Origin: Spirochaetales bacterium
GTDB lineage: Bacteria > Spirochaetota > Leptospiria > Leptospirales > Leptonemataceae
NCBI GenBank assembly: GCA_015075425.1
Contig: JABTUL010000002.1
Span: 1 to 64,000 of the forward strand
Reading direction: 5' to 3'
Length of the DNA stretch: 64,000 nt
How positions within the stretch are numbered: position 1 is the first letter of the stretch; each line of letters begins with the position of its first letter. The notes below the pieces were generated by a model. That model ran no database searches, was not told the origin of the DNA, and worked only from the letters and a program-made list of their open reading frames with translations. Shown here piece by piece: positions 35,810 through 43,644 of this stretch. Both the position numbers and the translations under genes were made by a program.

Positions 35810-37420
35810 TCATCCTCTGCGGTGGAGCTCGTACGGAATCAGTACGAAGTCGATCTTCATGTCGGCCAAGGATTCCTGATCCAGATAGCAGGCGGGTGCG
35901 TACACAACGTAGCGCTTCGCCTCGTGGGCACTCCGAAACTTCTCAGCCAGCTCCAAAGTTAGGGCCAATCGCGTAAGTGCGTCGTAGTCGTTCTTGTAGA
36001 TGAGAAACAGGGCTTCGCGTTCCGTTCCGCCGACGAAGTAGTCGGTTTCCGAAACTTGATTGGCGTCAGGGTGATAGGCGCCGGTCCGCAGGTAGTAGAC
36101 ATGCTTGGCCAGTTCCGTGTACGTTGGAAGTTCGCCTGCAAGCATCGTCTGCGCATCGATGGCCTTGCCAACGCGGAGATAGCGAAAGCCGGAGTTGTAT
36201 CCGTTCTTCTCTATGGCACGCTTCACGCGCTCGCGCGTGATGTCGCGGGAAATGTTCTTTTCGGGCTCCTTTTCGGTTGCCTCCGTCATTTGCACGAGGA
36301 TGCACTTGCGACTGCCGCCGTCTTCTCCGTTGAGCTCCATGACGGCGTGCATGGTTGTGCCGGAGCCAGCGAAAGAGTCGAGGATGATGGAATCTAGATC
36401 CGTCCCAATTCGAAGTATGTGCAGAAGAAGCTCGACAGGCTTCACTGCCTCGAATGGTAATTCTTGGTCGAAGAGCTGCAACAGTGCCTTCTTAGCGGAA
36501 TCCGTAGTCCCGACTTCTGCCGCAGTCCATAGCGTATGTGGAGTGAGTCCCTCCTTGGCCTCTGAACGAAACTTCTTGAGGCGGGGGACGTTTGTGCCGT
36601 CTTGGCCGAACCAAACGCGGTTGTCTGCGATCAACTCCTTGAGGCGCTTTTCTGTGACCGTCCAGCAGCGTCCGGGCGGCGGATCGAGTGTACGCCCACC
36701 AGGAGTCTTTATCCTGTAGAATTGGTCCTCTGTAGCATGGCCAGCTTGTGCGTTCAAGGAGACTGACTGCCATGGACCGCGTGGATCCGAATCAGGGTTG
36801 CCATAGCGCGCTTCGACTTCCTCGGTCAGGGGCAGAAGGCCGCGCCGCGCCTCGAAGAGATCCCGATTTGGGGCGCAAAGGACAATGTAATCATGATTGA
36901 AGGAGAAGACGCGGCGATTCTCCCGGGTCGTCCGTTTCTCCCAAATGAAAGTGGCCGTCCACTGGTCCTCGCCGAAGACCTCGTCCATCATCTCCCGCAA
37001 CCGGTGAACCTCGTTATCGTCTATCGAGACGAATATGGCACCATCGTCCGCGAGAAGTTCACGCAGGAGCTTGAGTCTTGGCACCATCATGCACAGCCAC
37101 TTGTCGTGGCGCGTCAAATCGTCGGTGCCGACTTCGCGGCCGAGCCACTGACGGATGAGCGGGCTATTTACATTGTCATTGTAGACCCAACCCTCGTTGC
37201 CGGTGTTGTAAGGTGGGTCAATGTAGATGCACTGCACTTTCCCCGCGTACTGGGGGAGCAAGGCCTTCAGGGCCAGCAGATTGTCTCCCTCAACGATAAG
37301 GTTTCCGTCCCCTTTCCCCGGTTGGAAGTCCAGATCCCGGACCTCCTCCAACGTGTGGTAGGGAATGGCGAGGTGGTGGTTCCAGACGGAGGCCTTGCCC
37401 TTGAATTGAAGTGTGGGCAT
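35810..37420 (-). CDS. mod: Type III restriction-modification methyltransferase
   Basis: 536 residues. The adenine-methyltransferase motif IV IDPPYNTG comes first (~residue 70) and the SAM-binding motif FAGSGTT later (~350), the beta-class order typical of Mod. The region between is the target recognition domain. It methylates one strand of the recognition site and provides specificity for Res. A sigma70-like promoter lies directly upstream with its predicted start at or next to the ATG, so the message may be nearly leaderless. Operon: mod, res, OLD. Confidence 0.9.
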   Translation of the reverse strand: MPTLQFKGKASVWNHHLAIPYHTLEEVRDLDFQPGKGDGNLIVEGDNLLALKALLPQYAGKVQCIYIDPPYNTGNEGWVYNDNVNSPLIRQWLGREVGTDDLTRHDKWLCMMVPRLKLLRELLADDGAIFVSIDDNEVHRLREMMDEVFGEDQWTATFIWEKRTTRENRRVFSFNHDYIVLCAPNRDLFEARRGLLPLTEEVEARYGNPDSDPRGPWQSVSLNAQAGHATEDQFYRIKTPGGRTLDPPPGRCWTVTEKRLKELIADNRVWFGQDGTNVPRLKKFRSEAKEGLTPHTLWTAAEVGTTDSAKKALLQLFDQELPFEAVKPVELLLHILRIGTDLDSIILDSFAGSGTTMHAVMELNGEDGGSRKCILVQMTEATEKEPEKNISRDITRERVKRAIEKNGYNSGFRYLRVGKAIDAQTMLAGELPTYTELAKHVYYLRTGAYHPDANQVSETDYFVGGTEREALFLIYKNDYDALTRLALTLELAEKFRSAHEAKRYVVYAPACYLDQESLADMKIDFVLIPYELHRRG

Positions 37421-37423
37421 GGC

Positions 37424-37459
37424 TTGACACTACACAAAGGACGCGGTATTGTGTCAAGC
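37424..37459. promoter_or_regulatory. Overlapping divergent promoters with 8-bp palindrome
   Basis: CTTGACAC (37424-37431) and GTGTCAAG (37452-37459) form a perfect inverted repeat, and each half contains a TTGACA -35 box. Plus strand: TTGACA, 17 bp, TATTGT, toward the TIR gene. Minus strand: TTGACA, 17 bp, TGTAGT, toward mod. One regulator bound to the palindrome, or competition of polymerases, would couple the two operons. Confidence 0.6.
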
Positions 37460-37463
37460 GGGT

Positions 37464-37623
37464 TATGTCGCGTGGATGGGGTTCGGCCGAACGAATCCGC
37501 CGTAGCGGATGCGTAGCTGTATTATGTCGCATTGGCTTTCGAGCGGGTGTTCACGCGAAAATTTTTCACGCAGACCCTGGACGCGCGGGGAGCCGTACGC
37601 TATGGTGTACCGCGCTATGTCGC
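37464..37623 (+). repeat. Three TATGTCGC repeats in the TIR leader
   Basis: TATGTCGC occurs at about 37465, 37524 and 37616 between the divergent promoter and the TIR gene's likely ATG. The extended form TTATGTCGC also occurs in intergenic DNA near 31046, 45056 (minus) and 51227. Possible regulator sites or remnants of another repeat. Confidence 0.35.
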
Positions 37624-37651
37624 ATGGGCCTTTCGCCCACTGAGAGTTCGA

Positions 37652-38404
37652 ATGAAACGATTCAATCCTAGCGAATTCAATCGGCAGATCCGGGAAGCAG
37701 GGCGCCGGGCACAGCAGGCGGTCAATCGCGAAATTGACCGCGTCAACCGGGCGAACAAGCGAGCAGTCGATGACTACAATCGAAGAGCTGAAGCCCACAA
37801 CCGCAAGGTGGTAGCTGACTACAACAACCGCGTTCGCGAGCACAACCGGAAAGCCGACGCGCACAATCGACGGGTCGTTGCCGACCTCAACCGACGCTTA
37901 CAGGGTTCGTCCCAGTCCCTGCAATACACGGAGCCCGAGCTGCGCCTCGCCGAGCGAGTCTACACCAAGGTCGGCTCGATGGATTCGCGAGAGTACGATG
38001 CTTTCCTCAGCTACGCGCGGATCGACGGGGCCGAAGTGGCCGGGGCGCTTCGGGAAAATCTTGAGGAACTCGGAGTCGCAGTTTGGTTTGATGCAGTTTC
38101 CATTATCCCGGGGCGGAGCCAATCGCTCCAGATGGATGCGGGGCTCCGCAAAGCACGTTCTGGAATCGCGCTCCTGACGCCAGCCTACCTTACTGGGCGC
38201 TTCTGGACAGAAAGGGAGTTAGGGGCCCTCCTTTCGAAGGAGACATTGATCCCGGTTTTGCACAATGTCACATTCGAGGACGTGAAGGAATACAGCGGAA
38301 TTCTTCCGGACTTGGCGGGCTTTACGACGGAGCATGACTCTATTGCGGACATTGCCCGTAAGATTGCGGCGGCGATCATGGTTCAGGAAGCCGAAACGCC
38401 ATAG
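37652..38404 (+). CDS. TIR-domain protein
   Basis: 250 residues from the ATG at 37652 (a TTG at 37532 would add 40 residues of unlikely composition). The N-terminal ~90 residues form a charged helical repeat (AHNRKVVADYNNRVREHNRK), a probable coiled coil. The C-terminal ~140 residues are a TIR domain: YDAFLSYARID, GVAVWFDAVSIIPG, and GIALLTPAYLTGRFWTERELG, where the Glu in WTERE matches the NADase catalytic position. Probably an NAD-degrading defence effector, paired with the protease gene 45 bp downstream. Confidence 0.85.
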   Translation: MKRFNPSEFNRQIREAGRRAQQAVNREIDRVNRANKRAVDDYNRRAEAHNRKVVADYNNRVREHNRKADAHNRRVVADLNRRLQGSSQSLQYTEPELRLAERVYTKVGSMDSREYDAFLSYARIDGAEVAGALRENLEELGVAVWFDAVSIIPGRSQSLQMDAGLRKARSGIALLTPAYLTGRFWTERELGALLSKETLIPVLHNVTFEDVKEYSGILPDLAGFTTEHDSIADIARKIAAAIMVQEAETP

Positions 38405-38449
38405 AGGCATAGTCGCAAACACATACCATACTTGGACTAAGCTCAATCA

Positions 38450-39244
38450 ATGGAAATCGAGAACTCCTTTGGAACATTATTTGAGACTCCCGTACGGGCG
38501 ACTGTCCCGATCTTCTCATTTGAGAATGGTCGAACCCGAAACGTCGCGTCTGGTCTGCTCTTTTCATCCGCAAGACGCCTATACCTGATTACAGCGACCC
38601 ACGTGCTTGTAGACCCGGAGTGCCCGCGTGATTCGCTATTTTTTGTCGATGCCCAGAACAATCGACTCCATTGCCATGAATACCGAATGAGTCTCATGAC
38701 CACACCCGGGTCAAAATTTGGTTCGAACAAGGATCGGGCTGACGTCTCCGTGCTGGAATTGCATGGACACTCACGCAGCGACTTTTGCCAACTCATCTTG
38801 AACCAGACGTATTGCTACCTTCCCACTGCCATCTCGGAGGAGTGGGACATTCTGCTGTCCGGATTCCCGTATGCGCCAAATATCGATACGGACGAACGAA
38901 CGGTTACGCTGCGCAGCTATATGCACCACACGCGCATTTTGGCGAGCGAACGCAGGGTCCTCAAGGCTGGCTATCTACCCGCCTTCCACCACGTCGTCGA
39001 ATACCGACGCCGCGACATTAGGCCGACAACAGGTGAACGAGTCCTCACCCCAGAGCCGTACGGACTTTCGGGCGGTGGCATGTGGGTCCTTAGCACGGAC
39101 GCTGAAGGGATGCGCTCCTACCGGCTCATCGGAGTCAATATAGAGTACTATCGAGATTCGTCAGTATTCGCTGCTGTTCAGATCAATCACGTACTGCGCT
39201 TCATGAAGCCCATTGACGACCTCCGCGCGGCCGCGGGACAGTAG
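38450..39244 (+). CDS. Trypsin-like serine protease
   Basis: 264 residues, no signal peptide. The chymotrypsin fold triad is visible: His in LITATHVLV (~50), Asp in RADVSVLEL (~95) and Ser in GLSGGGMWVL (~205, GxSGGG). Cytoplasmic trypsin-like domains are known in bacterial conflict systems as effectors or activators. Its position directly behind a TIR gene suggests a two-gene module in which one partner may be cleaved by the other; this is inference. Confidence 0.8.
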   Translation: MEIENSFGTLFETPVRATVPIFSFENGRTRNVASGLLFSSARRLYLITATHVLVDPECPRDSLFFVDAQNNRLHCHEYRMSLMTTPGSKFGSNKDRADVSVLELHGHSRSDFCQLILNQTYCYLPTAISEEWDILLSGFPYAPNIDTDERTVTLRSYMHHTRILASERRVLKAGYLPAFHHVVEYRRRDIRPTTGERVLTPEPYGLSGGGMWVLSTDAEGMRSYRLIGVNIEYYRDSSVFAAVQINHVLRFMKPIDDLRAAAGQ

Positions 39245-39302
39245 TGCTCCTTTTCCACCCGGCGGGCGCGCTTCTTCGCCCGCGCGCCCGCAGCGGCAGG
39301 GT

Positions 39303-39488
39303 TCAGTGTTTGCCCAGCACCTTCACCAGCGCCGCAATGGCCGCCTTGGAATCGTCGGCTTCATTCAGATGAACCTCCACGCGGACCCCTTTCTGGAGGG
39401 GCTCGATCCGGGCCCAGGGAATGCCGCCTGGGTGCGAGCCTCCGCCCGGCCACAACGCCGTCTTTTTCCATCCGGCGACCAAGCGCAC
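39303..39488 (-). CDS. Small hypothetical protein (Q' copy)
   Basis: 61 residues, identical frame to 30786-30971 in Q. Unknown function; may be the C-terminal part of a frameshifted ancestral gene that starts near 39690. Confidence 0.35.
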   Translation of the reverse strand: MRLVAGWKKTALWPGGGSHPGGIPWARIEPLQKGVRVEVHLNEADDSKAAIAALVKVLGKH

Positions 39489-39712
39489 TCAGCCGCTTTT
39501 TGGAAATGTTGCCCGCTTTGGCCTCTTTATGAAGGGCTGCGAGGATCGCAAATCCGAAAGGACGGATTTCGGCAGCTTCCAGATTTTCAGCACCTTTGAA
39601 ACCCAAGACCGCGTTTTCAAGATGGCCGCGCCGGCCGGCCTGCGTGCCGACTCCGTTCTATGGGCCCCCATACTCTTGTTGACCCAGGTCAACAACGGCT
39701 CATCCTGACCCG

Positions 39713-39973
39713 ATGCCTTCCGATCTCCTCCGGGTCCGCCTCGACAAGCTCAACGTCCCCGCCGAGACACTGCGGCAGTCGTCGCACCCGGCCACGGACC
39801 GAAGGCTCCGACAGTCGCTCGACACGAACGGGGTGCTCGTTCCCCTGATCGTGAATCGCCTCGGTCGCGGCGAGTATGCGGTTTGGGACGGTACGCGGCG
39901 CGTTCGCCTGTTGCGTGAAATTGGACTTCCGGGGAACACCGGTGACATAACCGAAGCCGATAACCGCCGTTAG
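39713..39973 (+). CDS. Small ParB-like domain protein
   Basis: 86 residues resembling the N-terminal half of a ParB/Srx-type domain: LRQSLDTNGVLVPLIVNRLG, then YAVWDGTRRVRLLREIG. The usual GERR box is represented by DGTRR. Much shorter than a partition protein and without a DNA-binding helix-turn-helix, so it is probably a nucleotide-binding domain protein paired with the gene 43 bp downstream. Confidence 0.5.
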   Translation: MPSDLLRVRLDKLNVPAETLRQSSHPATDRRLRQSLDTNGVLVPLIVNRLGRGEYAVWDGTRRVRLLREIGLPGNTGDITEADNRR

Positions 39974-40016
39974 GTTTATGCTTGTCCGACGAAGCTGCTC
40001 TTCTTCAGGTTCTTCC

Positions 40017-40475
40017 ATGTCCAAATATCTGTACCACATCACACCATCCAAGAATCGGGCCTCCATAGAGAAAGACGGGCTGAAGCCGTTCAACAGGGTG
40101 GCAGATGAAGAAGAACGGATCTACTTGTTTGGGGAGTCCGATGGAAGTACCGATCTCCAAGAAGCAGAACGCATGGCCGAAATAGTCGTGCTCAAGCAAA
40201 TTGGGATTGCCTCCGGGACAGACTTTGATTTATTCCGCGTGCCGTTGGAGAATGCGGGGTCTTTGGTGGCAGACCCTGCAGCGGGCGCGTTTCGGGACAA
40301 ATCATGGATTGTTTACGAGCCGATTCCAAAAGCAGAGCAGATGGTGTCCATGAGCATTCAGGCGCGCGACCTCACTCCAGTTGAGAGAGGGGAACTCATA
40401 GCGCCTGACGAACACGAAGACTGGAAGGAAGCAAAGGTTCGGAAACTATTAGATGGCTTCGATGGAGGCCTCTGA
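40017..40475 (+). CDS. Small ADP-ribosyltransferase-like protein
   Basis: 152 residues from MSKYLYHIT. The opening YLYHITPSKNRASIEKDGLKP resembles the start of DarT-type and related ART-fold proteins (YHIT...NLxSIxxxGL). No clear catalytic Glu motif is recognised, so activity is uncertain. It may form a toxin or modifier pair with the ParB-like gene upstream. Confidence 0.45.
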   Translation: MSKYLYHITPSKNRASIEKDGLKPFNRVADEEERIYLFGESDGSTDLQEAERMAEIVVLKQIGIASGTDFDLFRVPLENAGSLVADPAAGAFRDKSWIVYEPIPKAEQMVSMSIQARDLTPVERGELIAPDEHEDWKEAKVRKLLDGFDGGL

Positions 40476-40514
40476 CAATGACGAATCCGCCCGACCGCTG
40501 AACGCTCGCGAGTG

Positions 40515-40892
40515 CTATCGCTTCCCGCAGGGAGGATCGTACTGCCTCCGCAACGCCGCCTCCAGATTGAGACGATCTTGCTTGCTGTATCTCTTGCTGG
40601 GCATGGGATAAACACAAACCCAAATGTTCCCGGTCGCGCACTCTTCCTCCCAGCAATCCCTTCGGTCGTGTGATTCAATCCGTGTTCCCAGTTCTCCGCT
40701 TTGGCCAACGTCAAGAACCCGCCATTTCCCTTTTTCCCCGACGCACAGGATCACATAGATAGCAGCTTGGTCAATGAAATCCGCCTCTGTCAATGGAACA
40801 CACCGAAACTCTCGGTCCCCAATGTCCAGCGTCACCGGTTTTGTCGCCACGCCTCCAAGTTTCGCGCGGCTCTCGACCAAGGTCAATCGCAA
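40515..40892 (-). CDS. GIY-YIG-like nuclease adjoining element III
   Basis: 125 residues. IYVILCVGEKGKWRVLDVGQSG (GIY and YIG equivalents, here IYV and DVG), then CWEEEC and the terminal NLEAALRRQYDPPCG, a closing motif I associate with a GIY-YIG-like group. The TTG start is uncertain. It begins ~30 bp outside the end of element III and reads away from it, the same place and direction as the other GIY-YIG-like gene next to elements I and II. Confidence 0.5.
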   Translation of the reverse strand: MRLTLVESRAKLGGVATKPVTLDIGDREFRCVPLTEADFIDQAAIYVILCVGEKGKWRVLDVGQSGELGTRIESHDRRDCWEEECATGNIWVCVYPMPSKRYSKQDRLNLEAALRRQYDPPCGKR

Positions 40893-40921
40893 AATTGGAC
40901 CGCCCGCCGCCTACCGTAACC

Positions 40922-41021
40922 CCCTCTCCGCAGCTCGGGATGGCTGCAACCGTCGGTCTGTGCGTCAACACAGGCGTTTTTTTGCATCAACGGCCGATCA
41001 AAAATGCGTCCTTCGGAACGG
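40922..41021 (-). other. Element III end (att-like)
   Basis: Read outward from the recombinase stop: GTTGATGCA and GTTGACGCA at 22-bp period, then CAGACCGACGGTTGCAGCC and the common terminal GAGCTGCGGAGAGGG. The repeat sequence differs again from elements I and II while spacing and terminal part are kept. Confidence 0.6.
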
Positions 41022-42983
41022 TCAACGATCGGAGGCCTTCGGCTTGTTGAGAAGCCTTTGAAGCATACCAGGTTCCCAGACGCCGCCTCTCTTCGTCGGC
41101 ACCAGTTTCCTATTCAGGTGGGCCGCAATATCGCGGAGAGTCATCCCAGCATTGCGGAGCTGTCGGATCATGCGGATCGTTTGCTGTTCTTTGGGATTGC
41201 TGACATATTTTCCGCCCTTGTATTCATAGCCGAAAGGTACATGCTGGGGCCGTTTCGCATAGTCCTCGGTTTTCTTCGCCAGCCCGTGCTTCTGGATCGC
41301 ATCGGACACCGTGGACTGGCCCACACCTATGCGTCTGGCAATGGCATTGGTGGAAAGGCCTTCGTCGTGGTACAGTCTCTTCAAGAATCCTTTGCTCTTT
41401 AATAGAAGAATACCAGGCAGCGGGATTCGGTCACGCAGAAGAATTGCTGTCTGATCGATATAGGATGATCTGGAACCATTGGGGTGGACCAGTTCTATGT
41501 GCAGGCCCTCTTCTCCCAGAGTCAGAGTTCGGACAAGTTCAAAGATGCGGCGGCATTTCTGGGACGGGGGTGATTTCAAATACTTGCTCAATTGGTCGGC
41601 ATACAGGCGGAAGAGTGCATCGTCCCCGGAGCTGAGAATGGCTGCCAGAGATTCGGCCTGGCTTTTTTGCTCTTCGGACTGCCTTTCGTTCTCCTGGAGA
41701 CGGGCAAGCAGTTGTTCGGCATCTTTCTCGGCCAGAGCCTTCGTGGCTGGCCCTTCTTTCAGGAGACTCTGTGTCGTGGCATTGTGTAGCTTTTTGCGGA
41801 GGGCTGCGTCTTCGTGGTCCAGACGTTTGAGACTGGATTTCAGGGCTCTCAGTTTCTTGCTCAGTTCTTCCTTCCCGATTCCAAGCAATTCATGAAAATA
41901 CTCTTTATCCTTATACATTCTGGTCAGCCATCCCTCCACCAGCTTGTGGGCATCTTCGGCTTCAATGGAATGCAGGCCACCTTCGGTGCAGCGGCCGGGG
42001 TGGGCGTAATAGTATCGGGCCTGACCGGATCGGCCTTTGCCGCTTTTGCCCTGGAGTTTCTTGCCGCACCTGGCACAGTGGATCAGCCCGGAGAAAATAT
42101 AGTTGTGTCTTGGTGTACGTGGTCCAGGTCCATTGCCAGAAAGGATGTCGCGGACCTGTCCAAAGGTTTTGTCAGTGACGATAGCCGTCCATTTACCCGG
42201 CACTTCTTCGCTCCCGTTCGTTGTCTTGATTTCTCGGATGCCAATATACATGCGGTTTGTCAGAATGCCATAGATGCCGTTTCGGCTCAATTTCTGGATT
42301 CTGGGGTGTTCGTATTTTTTCTTCAGGGCTTTGAGAGACTCCAGCAGGGAGCGTTTGCGCAAATAGGTCTGGAAAATGTCCCGGACGATTCTTGCTTCTT
42401 CTGGATCAACGAGGAGTTTTCCCTTGTGTTCTGGATCGCGTTTGTATCCCAGTGGCTCAAAGCCACCGTATGCCAGGCCGCGCTTGCTGCGTTCATAGGC
42501 ATTGCGGCGGATGCGGTCGGCGGTCATGTCGCGCTCGAATTCAGCAAAGACCATGAGGATGCGCACCACCAGATTGGAAAAAGGTGAAGTTGTATCAATC
42601 TCAGTCTTGAGGCAGACCAGATCGCACTTGTGCTGTTGTGTGAATTCAAATATGTTTAAGAAATCTTTCAGAGAGCGGGAAAGTCGGCTCAGCTCAGTGA
42701 AGAAAATGGCATCAATGGTCCCGCGTTCCACATCGGCCAGAAGCCTCTTGAATTCCGGTCGGTCGATGCTGGAGCCAGAGAAACCGCCATCGACATACGA
42801 GCCCACGAGGCGGCCCCAGTTCTGGCCGGTATTGCGGCGGCGCAGTTCGGAAGCCAGCATCTGCTCCTGATTCTTGAGTGATCCTTCCACGACCCGCGCC
42901 TGGCCCTCGGTGGACACCCAGACATAGAAAGCCACCCGGCGGACCTGGTTGGGTCCGCCGGTGGCTGATTTGTGTCTGGCCAT
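41022..42983 (-). CDS. Large serine recombinase, element III (intact)
   Basis: 653 residues from the ATG at 42983 that overlaps the gene-B stop; the frame remains open further upstream only because gene B is short. Same domains as element II: catalytic Ser in YVWVSTEGQ (the usual Arg after YV is Trp here, notable because this Arg is normally conserved), FAEFERDMTADRI, zinc ribbon LIHCARCGKKL, coiled coil, and two helix-turn-helix motifs. The tail QRLLNKPKASDR is unlike elements I and II. Probably the newest or best preserved copy, but the Arg-to-Trp change could impair catalysis. Confidence 0.9.
   Translation of the reverse strand: MARHKSATGGPNQVRRVAFYVWVSTEGQARVVEGSLKNQEQMLASELRRRNTGQNWGRLVGSYVDGGFSGSSIDRPEFKRLLADVERGTIDAIFFTELSRLSRSLKDFLNIFEFTQQHKCDLVCLKTEIDTTSPFSNLVVRILMVFAEFERDMTADRIRRNAYERSKRGLAYGGFEPLGYKRDPEHKGKLLVDPEEARIVRDIFQTYLRKRSLLESLKALKKKYEHPRIQKLSRNGIYGILTNRMYIGIREIKTTNGSEEVPGKWTAIVTDKTFGQVRDILSGNGPGPRTPRHNYIFSGLIHCARCGKKLQGKSGKGRSGQARYYYAHPGRCTEGGLHSIEAEDAHKLVEGWLTRMYKDKEYFHELLGIGKEELSKKLRALKSSLKRLDHEDAALRKKLHNATTQSLLKEGPATKALAEKDAEQLLARLQENERQSEEQKSQAESLAAILSSGDDALFRLYADQLSKYLKSPPSQKCRRIFELVRTLTLGEEGLHIELVHPNGSRSSYIDQTAILLRDRIPLPGILLLKSKGFLKRLYHDEGLSTNAIARRIGVGQSTVSDAIQKHGLAKKTEDYAKRPQHVPFGYEYKGGKYVSNPKEQQTIRMIRQLRNAGMTLRDIAAHLNRKLVPTKRGGVWEPGMLQRLLNKPKASDR
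42932..42964 (-). promoter_or_regulatory. Hairpin in the 5' coding region of the recombinase
   Basis: Element III version of the stem at 10671: CCACCCGGCGGAC pairs with GTCCGCCGGTGG around an 8-nt loop, different from the loop in element I. Confidence 0.5.
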
Positions 42984-43129
42984 CAGGCTGCGAGACGTTT
43001 CTTGTATCTTTTGCGCAACCGGTGTAGCCTTCTGCCGGTGTGCTCGATACCTTTGCGGTTCTTGCGCTTGAGCTGCCTGCGCATTTCCTGCATCAATCTG
43101 GCATGGGCGTTCCGGTACAGGGTTTCCAT
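42983..43129 (-). CDS. Gene B basic peptide, element III
   Basis: 48 residues, METLYRNAHARLMQEMRRQL to RRLHRLRKRYKKRLAA, the most diverged of the element copies; Cys of RRLCRL is His here. One-base overlaps with both neighbours (TGATG). Confidence 0.75.
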   Translation of the reverse strand: METLYRNAHARLMQEMRRQLKRKNRKGIEHTGRRLHRLRKRYKKRLAA

Positions 43130-43515
43130 CAGAGCACACCTGCGAAGAGCGAAAATTGCTCATGGGTGAGCTGGTCAAAGCCCTCTCTGAACAGAGCCAT
43201 GTCCCAGACTCTGGCATGCTCTTCCAGGCAGGCCCGTACAAAAGCATCCATTTGTATGCTGTGGCAGATGACTTCCACCTGTTCCGGGATGCGAAAATAG
43301 TACGGGAACCAGATTTCTCCGCTAACGGCAAAATGCATTTCCCGATCGGTCAGATTCTCTGTGGATTGTTCCACGCAAATGGCTTCCCCGTGAAGGCCAT
43401 ACTGGATCAGTGTGATGTCCAGTTTCCGGTTGTCCTTCTGGACGGTGATGCAACCATGCTTGCGCAGAGCTGGCATTCCCCCAAAGGCTCCGATGATACG
43501 CCGGATTGAATTCAT
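43129..43515 (-). CDS. Gene A (DUF6908-like), element III
   Basis: 128 residues from MNSIRRIIGAFGGMPAL, with AGGAGG 7 bp upstream; a longer frame to 43581 is not supported. DREMHFAVSGEIWFPYYFR and HARVWDMALFREGF keep the family blocks. Confidence 0.75.
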   Translation of the reverse strand: MNSIRRIIGAFGGMPALRKHGCITVQKDNRKLDITLIQYGLHGEAICVEQSTENLTDREMHFAVSGEIWFPYYFRIPEQVEVICHSIQMDAFVRACLEEHARVWDMALFREGFDQLTHEQFSLFAGVL

Positions 43516-43644
43516 GTTTTCCTCCTGTGCTGACCGTGCAGCCAGCGCCGGAGGAATCTGATCAGCACGATGCCTTTGCAACTCCTCCTAAAGGTCAATG
43601 ACCTGAATATGCCTTGAATGAAACAGTGGCCAAAAATTTTAGAG

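Larger units (their letters stand above)
39258..40921 (-). repeat. Inverted repeat Q' (right copy)
   Basis: Reverse-complement copy of 29360-31016, from just inside the hairpin at 39262-39291 to the left end of element III. Genes are open here, so this is the better sequence. Confidence 0.8.

Noticed and set aside
37424-37459. Terminator between mod and the TIR gene
   Set aside because: The 8-bp palindrome has a 20-nt gap, no T-run, and lies upstream of both genes; promoter boxes explain it better.
36893-37516. 207-codon plus-strand ORF opposite mod
   Set aside because: Antisense shadow of the methyltransferase; no ribosome-binding site and no family resemblance.
42984-43331. N-terminal extension of the element III recombinase to 769 residues
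   Set aside because: The extra residues are gene A and gene B read in another frame; the ATG at 42983 overlaps gene B's stop as in the other arms.
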